This document shows, piece after piece, positions 55,436 to 64,000 of a stretch of 64,000 nucleotides of DNA. The notes under the pieces were generated by a model. It had not been told where the DNA came from. It saw only the letters and a program-made list of their open reading frames with translations, and searched no databases. The stretch is taken from positions 434,001-498,000 of the forward strand of contig JANTUC010000003.1 in assembly GCA_026873275.1 (NCBI GenBank), given 5' to 3'. Every line of letters begins with the position of its first letter. Position 1 is the first letter of the stretch. This DNA is from Pseudopithomyces maydicus (lineage: Eukaryota; Ascomycota; Dothideomycetes; Pleosporales; Didymosphaeriaceae). A program made the position numbers and the translations under genes.

Positions 55436-56650
55436 TCAAAACACCACATACCTCTCCCCACTCCCCTCCCCTCCCCCACCCTTATCCTCCATCCTCGCCA
55501 ACACCTCCCTAATCAACTCGCACCCCCTCCTCCCCTTCTCCGCATCCTCCCCCTCACCCCCGTCCAAAAGCCTCTCCATACTCTCCAGATCTTTCAGCAT
55601 CTTATCTCTCAACTCGGCACCGCCGCGCATCACCTCCGGACTCGGCGCCACGCCCCTATCATGCCTCCTGAGTTGTGCTTCGAGCAGAAGCGGGTCAATC
55701 GTTTGCGTTTGCGTTTGCATTTGCACTTGCGTCTGGTCATCTGCCGCCATCTTGTTCAGCACGAGCATAGCGCCTAGCTCGATGATCTTCCGGCTTCCGC
55801 GCTGCTCCGCGTGCGGCATGTGCACGAGCTGGGGGCCGGTGAGCTGGATACATGGATTGCCGTCTTCTGTAGCGGGTATTTCGGTTTCGGGGTCTTGTTG
55901 CAGCGGGGTGCCGATGTCGACGGGGATACTCGTTGATGTGTTTGCTCTGCTTTTCCCAGCTGGGCCATTCTGCGAGGGGCGTTTCTTCTTCGGATCGGCG
56001 CGGGGCTTGGAATTGGGTCGCGAGTGGCGCGCTTCACAGAGGCGCATGAAGGTTGGGACTTTGGTTGTGGCGCTCTGGGAGTGGCTGTAGAGGGGTGGGT
56101 AGTGGATGTCTGGCGGGAGGTGGTCTAGGGGGTACTCTAGGATGCGTTCTGTATCGTTTTGGCTGAAGGCGCGGCGGTGCGAGGGGTGGTTGTAGACTTG
56201 GTGGAAGGTTTGGAGGGGGCCGGGGGCGAGCTGGACGTCCGTGGTTGTGATTGATCTGTGTGGGAGAGGGCGATTGTCTCCTTTGTGGTAGATTGGTAGT
56301 GCGTTTTGGAGGTGAGTTGGGCATAGTCCTGATAGATCATCGGGAGCTGGGTAGGTAGATGCGCTCTTTTGAGCCTGTTCGAAGTCATAATTGCCGAAAT
56401 CCAACGCATCTTCCTGATTCGGTGTGAGTCCAACACTCGTCGTGCGCGAGTTCCCCGGCGCAAGTGCACCGTCGCTGGGTACCAAATCCACACTATCAAG
56501 AAGGTCTTTGTCGAACGTTGACAAGAAAACCGGTGTGTTTTCGGTCTCGAGAAAATCCTCACACGTGCTGTAAAGCCCACCGTCTTCTTCGATGGAAGGC
56601 AAAAACGCGTCTTCGCCGGTGTCACTGAATGGCTCACACATCCGAGACAT
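55436..56650 (-). CDS. Disordered protein, unrecognised
   Basis: A single exon of 404 residues. The first about 110 residues are acidic (SIEEDGGLYSTCEDFLETEN, then DLLDSVDLVPSDG), which could act as an activation domain. A basic Lys/Arg-rich patch (KPRADPKKKRPSQ) sits mid-protein. A helical C-terminal part has GSRKIIELGAMLVLNKMAADD, an imperfect QTQ repeat and LLLEAQLRRHDRG. No DNA-binding domain is seen. A transcription-related role is possible from composition alone. Confidence 0.62.
   Translation of the reverse strand: MSRMCEPFSDTGEDAFLPSIEEDGGLYSTCEDFLETENTPVFLSTFDKDLLDSVDLVPSDGALAPGNSRTTSVGLTPNQEDALDFGNYDFEQAQKSASTYPAPDDLSGLCPTHLQNALPIYHKGDNRPLPHRSITTTDVQLAPGPLQTFHQVYNHPSHRRAFSQNDTERILEYPLDHLPPDIHYPPLYSHSQSATTKVPTFMRLCEARHSRPNSKPRADPKKKRPSQNGPAGKSRANTSTSIPVDIGTPLQQDPETEIPATEDGNPCIQLTGPQLVHMPHAEQRGSRKIIELGAMLVLNKMAADDQTQVQMQTQTQTIDPLLLEAQLRRHDRGVAPSPEVMRGGAELRDKMLKDLESMERLLDGGEGEDAEKGRRGCELIREVLARMEDKGGGGEGSGERYVVF
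55701..55735. repeat. Imperfect hexamer repeat (gtttgc)n
   Basis: About four to six degenerate copies of gtttgc inside the disordered-protein gene, encoding alternating Gln/Thr (QMQTQTQTQ). Likely length-variable between strains. Confidence 0.75.
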
Positions 56651-57872
56651 AGTACGCGCTTTCCTTTGTCCACTCGACCAAATGGAGGGATAGGTAGCGA
56701 AGATAAGGTTGGTGTTACGGATGCGTGCGTGATCGTGTCAGGAGGTTGCACATGTTGGAAAGGGGATGTGGAAATCTCCTCATATAGGTCCATTTGTTCT
56801 GCAACCTGGCCAGGGCTGAGACAACCATGTTTGGTCTCACAGGCGACGAAGCGCCACCGATCAATCCGACAAGCAGGGTAACAAATCGGGGAAGCGGGAG
56901 GGTAAGTCTTTGAAATAGTCGACCCGAAGGCCTATTGTAGGTCGTCTTGTTTGCTGCAGGGCGTGAAACTGGTGGATGAGGTGTAGGTTAAGGCATTTGT
57001 GACTCACATGGCTTAAGAGTCGGCCAGACTAGAATCGACAATTTTGGCCAGCGACTTAGACCAAGCCGACAGACAATAATTCAGTGCTGCTTATCTTGTC
57101 GAAGAAGATGGGCGCGATGCATTGCCCTAGAACAATGCTACTTTCAACGTGTACGTGTAATGATCAATCAATCCACAGTCTCACACAGCCTTCGAAAGGA
57201 ATTGCATTGCATTGACATGTCACTGGAACAAAAATCGCAAGGTGTTTGAAACTTTTCTCTTCACTACGTATGAATTTCATCATCCGAATGCTACCGAGCA
57301 TCCTCATACGCTTCTATCTACCATTCCTTGAACGATCTTACAAAGACTGGAGTGACACATCGAAGAGAGCCAACAGGGGAATTAGGATGATGTTCATGAC
57401 TTCGTCTCGTCGTGAGTACGCTATGTCATACTGAAGGAAACCCCATACGCCTACAATGCAGTAAAGGACCAATAGAGAAGCACGTGTCATCAGCTATTTT
57501 CTCCGTCCGCAACGACAAATCGTCGGAGGAGGAATTCGTGATGACCGCGCACGTTGTACCGAGCGTGATATTAAGAGAGGAACAGCGACTGTGACAGCAA
57601 CTAGACCGGGTATCCGTAAACGCCATGAACTACCGAGAGGACCGAAGGAGCCGAGGACCGAGCCGGATGGTCAGAGTGGTCGCCAAAACGCCGTGATTCG
57701 TGAAGCAATAAACAAGAATGGAGAAAATGTCGATGGGTTTTCCTAGGAGCATTGTGTTGCGATGTTCCGGTTGACCGTGGTAGAGGTAGGTAGGGCTGTC
57801 CCGACATGACTAGTCCGTACCTAGAGCCTCTTGTCAGAAGGAGTGGAACGAAAGCCGCTAGGGCTCTTATAT
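56651..57872. other. Intergenic region, no gene seen
   Basis: About 1.2 kb between two minus-strand genes. A frame on the minus strand (to 56793) extends past the upstream gene's start in another phase without domain signal. The part next to 57872 is probably the cyclin 3' UTR. Confidence 0.5.
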
Positions 57873-59919
57873 TCACTTTCGCCCAAGAAGGGACTCCTTG
57901 CTGGGCCACAAAGGAAGCTCAAAACCTTTGCTGAGCTCGGTTTCGACGAAAATGGAAGCGCGCTTGTAACGCTTGTCTGTGTACTTGTCGTAGACTGCAG
58001 CGTGGTGTTTCTGAGGATTGTGAAGGCAGTCTAGCATGATGCAGAGAAGCAAGCGGATCTGGGTGAAGGTATAGCCCGAATAGTGGACATGGGCTTGTGT
58101 CTAGAAGTGTATTAGCAAAGGGGTAACTGTCGGTTAGGTAGTGATAACTTACCCAGGCACCCTTCTTCAACATGAAACGGGCCAAGCAGTGAGCACCAGC
58201 TGCAAGGTAGCTCGGGGTACATCCAACAAAGCGCTCGTCCATGATGGTGATCTCGAGAAAGTACTTGGCAAGCGTGCGGGTCTCGACATCGTAGTCATCG
58301 GCTTTGCTCACTCTTCGGAGGAAGCTCATTGGTCCTGGCCAGCCCAGTTCGAATTTGAGCATGCTGAGCATGAAGCGCTCCGCCTTTAGAACCTCTTCAA
58401 CGGTGTAAGCACCATCAACCATGTAGACAATCTCTTGCACCGAAGGACAATTGATTTCTTCATATTTGGCGGCGAGAAATAGGGCAGTGGCGCCCACCAG
58501 TTGCAGCTTTCCGAGAGAGACGACCTTGGCTGACAGGAAACGGTCCACATAGTTGACGCTGAGGAACAAAGTTTCTGGAAGCAACGTGAATCGGTTGTGA
58601 ACCTGCACCATCCAGTCCATCAGAACCGAACGCATGGACCATTGAATCTCAGCTTGTAGATCCATGTACTGTGCGTTGGGCTTCATGCGCTCTTCAAGAG
58701 AATGCATGTATTCGAAAATCTCGTCACCATACTCGGCAACCATAGAAGTATCCCATTGTTCGTCTTCAATATCTTCCTCAGTCTTGTTGGCCTCAACGAA
58801 CAGTCTGGCAGCTTCGAGCTCACGTTTTGAGTCGTCGTTGATAATGGGACCCAGAACGACCGTGATAGCTTCAGTGGTGTAGTCGCCGCGAGTGCGCAGA
58901 GACCTCGCGGTAGTATAACCGTCGGCGTCATAGTACTCCTCCTCGCCCTCGTCCCAGTACTCTTCTTCCTGGATACGAGTGCTAGAAGCTCGCGCTCTAA
59001 CTACATGCTCATTTCGCTCTTGCTCGCGGACACTGGGGTCCTCCAAAGCATCAACAAATTCTGCCTTGTCTTGGGTATCATCTTCAGCATGAGACTGTTG
59101 CGCCTTAGTGTCGGCCTTCGTAGTAGCGTGTACGTCGATACGGATCTGGTTATCGGCAGGCGCGCTCTCGCGTCGGGGTCGGGGAGCGTCGGTCTCCTCC
59201 AACACGATTGAGGCAGAGGACGCGTGTTCGGCGCGATCGATAGTGGTGTACGAAGGTTCGACGATTTGGCGGGTAGATTGACGCGTCGAGGCCTTTGTTG
59301 TTGTTGTTGTTGTTGTTGTTGCTGATGATAATGTCGCGGGCAACGCGTCTGCATGTGTCTCTCGGAAAACAGTTGTCGCCTTTTTGAGTAAAGTCTTGCG
59401 AGTGTGAGGGGCATCAACGACGGTCGGCTTTGATACCGGTGCAGCTGTGTGCTCTGGAACTGCAGTTGTGTTGGTCTTGGAGGCTAGAGGTCGTTGGGCC
59501 GGGCGAAGCAGAGCGCTGGGCTTGACAGCCTCTTTCGTGGGAGCGATGGCCGACTCCTTGAGCGCGGCATTCTCCTTCGATTTTCCGATCTGTATATCGT
59601 CCTTGGTAAGGGCGCGAGTCACATTGCTCACATCGGCGAAGGCAGCGCGCTTGGTACCTTGCGCCTTCATCGCTGCGATGTTGACCAATGTGGACAGCGC
59701 TGGAGTCGACTTGTTGCGTTGGTGAAGCATCTTGCCGGCCGGAAGCTGCTGCTGAGCGTTCTCGTCGCGGACCCGAAGGCTTCTTAAAGGTCGTTGGGGC
59801 TAGAGACTACGTGTTAGCGACGGCAAACAGCAGAGCTACGTGACGGTGAAGCGCAAAATGGCGCCGGGGCGCAGGAGTGAAGGCAGGCAAGTGGGGCAGG
59901 TGCATACCTTCGCGTCCAT
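57873..59919 (-). CDS. B-type (mitotic) cyclin
   Basis: Exons 59908-59919, 58153-59799 and 57873-58100 give 628 residues. The 12-base first exon (MDAK) is followed by RVRDEN and a destruction-box-like RAAFADVSN (residues 55-63). A long low-complexity region (Thr run, acidic DEGEEEYYDADG) precedes the cyclin boxes: MRSVLMDWMVQVHNRF, LPETLFLSVNYVDRFLS, KLQLVGATALFLAAKYEE and LGWPGPMSFLRR. The last exon supplies AHVHYSGYTFTQIR and the KHHAAVYDKY segment typical of NimE/Clb cyclins. Its acceptor was chosen because a nearer AG gives a wrong frame and early stop. Acts with Cdc2/NimX at mitosis and is destroyed by the APC. Confidence 0.93.
59295..59321. repeat. Trinucleotide microsatellite (TTG)9
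   Basis: Nine uninterrupted TTG units on the plus strand within the cyclin gene; read on the minus strand in frame they encode a run of Thr (ACA codons). Expected to vary in length. Confidence 0.93.
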
Positions 59920-62609
59920 TGTGATAAGTTCAAAGGTATTGCTACCGATACTCGACAGGCGAGGGATGCAGTGACCGAGAAAAGAGCTCGCTGTCGAAGC
60001 GGGTAAAGGGGAGGCCGCAGCGAAAAGACAATGTTTGCGTGAGTAGAACAATTAGAAGTCCATCTATTGAGAGTAATTCGGCGTCAATAAGATACACGAG
60101 ATTGTCCTGGGGCACGACGAGGTGAGCGTGGGAGTGTACCTTTAAAGGCCAAACAGTGGGTGTTTACTGCGAGCTTAGGATGAAAACACGGTGCACGGGT
60201 GGACGCGATGCAGGGGACCCAAGCTGCATCTGACTGCTAGGCCGCATTGGGGCTAGTGGATATCACCTCGGCAACGGCCACTGCTGGACCGCTGTCGTGC
60301 GTCATGCAGCCGTGCGCTGCGCGTCCACCTCGTCCCTCCACGAGAACACCATCTGTATGCGCCCCACCCCACGATCGCTGTCGGGCTGTCTGCAGGGTCT
60401 CATTGCGCTCTGTTTGCAGTCGGAATATTATGTGCGAAGTAGATTTTCTTGGAGCCGGCGGGGGCACGCAGAATCACGATCTTGGCATTTTGCAGGGCCA
60501 GACGCGAGCTCACGTCGACACGTGACTTTGCCGTCACGGTATCACGTGCACTGTCAACTCCCCCTCCCCACACTCGTGCAGAGTTTCAAACGGCACCAGA
60601 GTGATCGCAAACTACTCAGGATCCGCTCCTGTCGCGGACGTCAAGCTGCCAGCAGCGTTGCCGCTTCCACGGCCGCCCCCCGCCGCCGTCGGACTGGCGT
60701 CTCTCAACGAATCAATTAGACGCACTGCACCCGTTTCAAACCGTCGGCGCTGGATTTGGCCTGCCCTGGGCTGGGCTGCTGATACTGCCGCATGGCCTCG
60801 AGCAGCGGCACGCGTTCTGGAGAATGGAGCTGCTGGCCGGAAGTTGGCACGCCATCTGCCGTCTGCTCGTGCCAATGGCGCCTTTGTCTTCACCGACAAG
60901 ACCCCGAGCCAGCTCAGTCACTGTCGGCCGGCGCAAACCCCACACACGGCGGCGCAAACGGCGGGACAGCGACCTGTGCCGATCCACCTCTGCCCTTCCG
61001 CTCTGCCCGGCTAGCAGTGTTGGAAGATGCACCAGTGCCAGAGCTGAGATGGTGCGAGCGGCGGGCGAGATGGATGCGCCCGCGGCTCGCTCGTCATTAT
61101 GCAGGGTCGCATCCTGTCTAGCGAACCCACCCGCCAGCGCATCTACCAGAACCTCGCAAAATGGGCAGAGCCAAGTCAGGATCGCGCTGCTCACCTCATG
61201 TGCTAGTCGACTGTGGGGTGTGGGAGCTTGCCTAAGAGCAGAAACGCCGTTTGCCCATCTGGCGTAACACGGAGTTCAACAGACGCCGCACTGTTGCTGC
61301 CAACGAATCCAACCGCTAGCAACATCAGAGGGGCCCAGAATGCGACTCGGCGTGCTTAGAGCACCTGAGTGAAGCACCCGCCTGCCCATGGATGCGTCCT
61401 GGGGTAACGAGCTCCTGTCAAGGTGAATGCGCCCGCGAGCTCATTGGTCGAGTGCGCGTACAACGAGGCGGTTATGGCAAGGCCCAATCCGTCTTGATTA
61501 TGAGTGGTTTGCCCGCTGCGGCATGCATTCGTAGCCACCTTCAGGCGCCTAGCTGGCGACCCCGGACGCAGGCCTGTCTCAGGACCAGATAGCAAGTACC
61601 GGGAGCTCTTCGCTGTGTATGTGCATGTGTTGTACCAGTCACCGTATCGTCCCGAACCGAATGACTGCGGTTGCGCAAGCAGTAGGCTTCAGAGAGGCCG
61701 CGCGCATGTGTGCCTGGTGCCTCCCCGCGCACCGTCTTTGCACCGAGTCCATGTGAATTTGATAGCAAAAGTGCATGCGATCAAGTCTACAATTGCGCTG
61801 GACAGCACTGTGTTGGCGCTGTGGTGTGGGCATTAGATCGGCCTTCGTGTGGTCTGTTCGCTTGTCCCCTCTCTTCTCTACAACCGCATCATCCACCTTC
61901 TCCTCTCTTCCACCACGCACCATCTTCAACAGTAAGCTCCACAGCTCGCAGACAAGGCACGGGGACTTGTCATCGCATGTCCCCGCCGTCTAACGTCCGA
62001 TTGTACCCATGCCCGCATGCTAACCTTTGCTCCCGGCCACCAGTCAAGCGGCGGTCTACGGAACGAACCCGACCTCACTCGTCCGCCCATCTGCCTTGCG
62101 CAGTGTTCCCAACTGTAAGTAATCCTTCCTTGGAGCTTTGCGACCGCGTCCACCATGCGTGGCTCCCCTGGGGGCGGCGATGCTGCTGTGCGAGTGCTTC
62201 GGCGCTGCCTTTGCCTGGCTCCTGGCAACCCGGGCGGTGACCAGAGCACCAAGCAGCAGCCACTCGAACCCAGCCCTCGTACGCCCTCTATCCAAACCAC
62301 ATTGCACTCCATCCTTCGCAATTGCGCATCGGATGCTAATCGGTACCGCTTCAGATCACACCCCCTCGTCTCGTCCCAGCTCTCCGTCGCTCCGAGTCTT
62401 TGCGACACCGGCTGGATCGGCCCAGCGCTCTATCGCCGCATACCGCACTCGTCGCATAGCATTCCCCCTTATACACTCAATACCGCAATCCGACTGCCAC
62501 TATCGAGTGGAAAAATATCCGCTGCCACCGTCGATACCACACTTTGCTGTTCGAGGGTTCCAGGGTGGACCCACAGCACAACCGCACACCATTGGTGTCA
62601 GAGCACATC
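59920..62609. other. 2.7-kb divergent promoter and leader region
   Basis: Separates the minus-strand cyclin from the plus-strand regulator. Several overlapping GC-rich frames exist on both strands (60240-62500), none with a domain or consistent splicing. A strong pyrimidine-rich tract (about 61861-61925) and donor-like sequences (agtaagctcc near 61930, ctgtaagtaat near 62112) suggest transcription start and leader introns of the downstream gene. Noncoding leader is the best reading. Confidence 0.45.
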
Positions 62610-64000
62610 ATGAACCACCACGGCAGTGAGACCACCATGATGGACATATACCCGAGCACGGAGACTGGCTCGGCCCACGATTCGCTGTCGCCGACCAAAT
62701 CACCCCAGCCCAAGCAGGTATCGTTTGAGCTGCTGCTTCTGCCTCAGTCACCGCAGCACAAAGCTCGTCTCCCCATGCGTGTGAATATCTATCCGCACGA
62801 TACGACAGATTCCATCATCACAACTGTCAAGAACTTCTATGGCCTCTATGAGCGCAAAGGAGTCGTCTTCGAAGACCGTCAAGGTAACACCTTGATTGCG
62901 CGCTATGAGAATTTCTCACACAACATGGTCGTTTACGTCCGCGTAACTGCAGAGGACCCAGATATCGATGAGTACCAGTCCGTTTCTCATCATTCCCTGT
63001 CCCCTCGTCGCCCGCGACTGGACGAAGCCTTCCAGATGCTTCCCCCACTCTGGCCAGGCATGTCCGACAGAGCGAGTCGCCTCAGCCGGGTCGCGGTCGG
63101 CGCAGTGCTTCAGCAATCTCCCACACTAAACGCATCCGTGGTGCTGCGAAGAGCCGTGGGCCCAGCTCCCATGGCAGCTTTGCGGACGCCAACGGAGATG
63201 CCAACGCCTACAGCGACAGCGAGAATGGTGACGCTTCTGTGACCAGCTCCCGTCGTTCAAGGAAAGAGCAGGTTGCCAGTGCTGAGATCAGCGTTGACAA
63301 CATCGTTGAGGGTGGCCGTCGCAAGCGAGCTAAGTTCGACAGCTCTGTGAGTACATCTTATCCAAGTATATATCTTGGATGCAGAACTAACACGCCGTCT
63401 CCTCTCAGGAGCTCCCTCTGTTCGTACCTCCTCAAGTACCTATGACCGCGTCTCTATCTTCGGTATCGCCGCAAAGACGTATCAGCGGCAACAATGTCGT
63501 ATCTCCTTACTCCATGAACAACCAGCAGACGTTCGCTTATGCCTATCCTCTCCAGTCGCCCCAGAACTATAACCAGGGTGACACCACCTATCTCCACGGT
63601 CTAGCCACCCCATATTCTACTTCGAATGGGCAGGTTCAAGGTTATAGATCACGCACCCGTGGTAATACACAAGGAGGACCTTATCGTCAGGGTGGGGCAC
63701 CGGGAGGCATCATGCCTACTCCGGACCCTACGTTGGGCAGCATCAGTGTCATCTCCGATGAGGATGTGGCTCGCCAGCTGATGCGATTGGGTGATGCCTC
63801 CAACTTCTCTACGCATGGACGTACGTCCACCTCGACGCTTGACGACGCGTTGAGCGGAAAGGCAGAGGTCGCATCCTCCAGCGAGGAGAGCGATGATGGC
63901 AGCGACATGGAGCAGGAGCTTCCACCGCTTCCCTTCAATGTGAACCACCACCACGGTGCCATGGGAGACGCTGTCCGTGCATACGAGAGCGCCGACAGCA
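62610..64000 (+). CDS. Putative transcriptional regulator, partial, apparent frame break
   Basis: N-terminal part of a protein cut by the window end. Early sequence: QVSFELLLLPQSPQHKARLP, then VNIYPHDTTDSIITTVKNFYG, EDRQGNTLIARYENF and VYVRV, a beta-grasp-like opening that I associate with fungal proteins labelled RfeD/RfeF-type factors (recollection, low certainty). After FQMLPP the frame breaks at a C5 run (63042-63046); a shifted frame continues with RQSESPQPGRGRRSAS, GGRRKRAKFDSS, then an intron at 63347-63408 and ELPLFVPPQVPM onward, open to 64000 with SDEDVARQLMRLGDASNFS. Without the shift the protein ends at about residue 210. The start is uncertain; a leader exon may exist upstream. 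Confidence 0.65.

Noticed and set aside
60240..62500. Open frames of 100-176 codons in the cyclin upstream region
   Set aside because: Overlap one another on both strands and show no domain, start context or splicing; fit a GC-rich leader better.

Overview
The window is nuclear DNA of a filamentous ascomycete. Evidence: short GT-AG introns of about 45-110 bases with recognisable branch points, intact genes for the COP9 signalosome subunit 5, ATG16, a B-type cyclin and three mitochondrial translation proteins, and a rich accessory set of secreted hydrolases, oxidoreductases and transporters. Gene make-up and protein style fit Pezizomycotina, probably Dothideomycetes; the class is my inference, since no marker here proves it. 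I found 27 protein genes, two cut by the window edges, and no convincing RNA gene, transposon or CRISPR array. Exon boundaries were set by hand from reading frame, splice sites and family knowledge.

Layout. 0-7 kb: end of a fungal-specific transcription factor, a secreted GH76 mannanase, a DUF1993 protein and a stand-alone NRPS-like adenylating enzyme with a 19-base microexon. 7-10 kb: gene-poor. 10-15 kb: three co-oriented genes (vanillyl-alcohol-oxidase-type flavoenzyme, DUF1203 protein, class A flavin monooxygenase) that could act together on phenolic compounds. 15-19 kb: two nuclear/unknown proteins. 20-31.5 kb: six consecutive plus-strand genes (polytopic membrane protein, secreted Dcr2-like phosphoesterase with an apparent one-base frame break, amino acid transporter, glutamine-amidotransferase-like protein, 2-oxoglutarate/Fe(II) oxygenase, siderophore-type MFS transporter with GATA motifs upstream). 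32-36 kb: a small secreted protein and a Cys-rich single-pass membrane protein.

36-46 kb is a compact housekeeping block: divergent mitoribosomal genes uL4m and mL38 sharing about 134 bases, an unknown coiled-coil protein, CSN5, ATG16, and a mitochondrial IF3 diverging from ATG16. 46-53 kb is accessory: a multi-pass membrane protein, a second 2OG/Fe(II) oxygenase, a CmcJ/AsaB-like hydroxylase and a divergent M20 amidohydrolase. 54-60 kb: a single-pass membrane protein, a disordered protein and the B-type cyclin. The last 4 kb hold a long non-coding leader and the start of a putative transcriptional regulator with a second apparent frame break.

No single undescribed system is proven. The most interesting candidates are the oxygenase/CmcJ-like/M20 group at 48.4-52.8 kb, the VAO-DUF1203-FMO group at 9.9-14.7 kb, and the iron-themed group at 26.5-31.5 kb. 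The two frame breaks both fall at five-base homopolymers and may be sequence errors.
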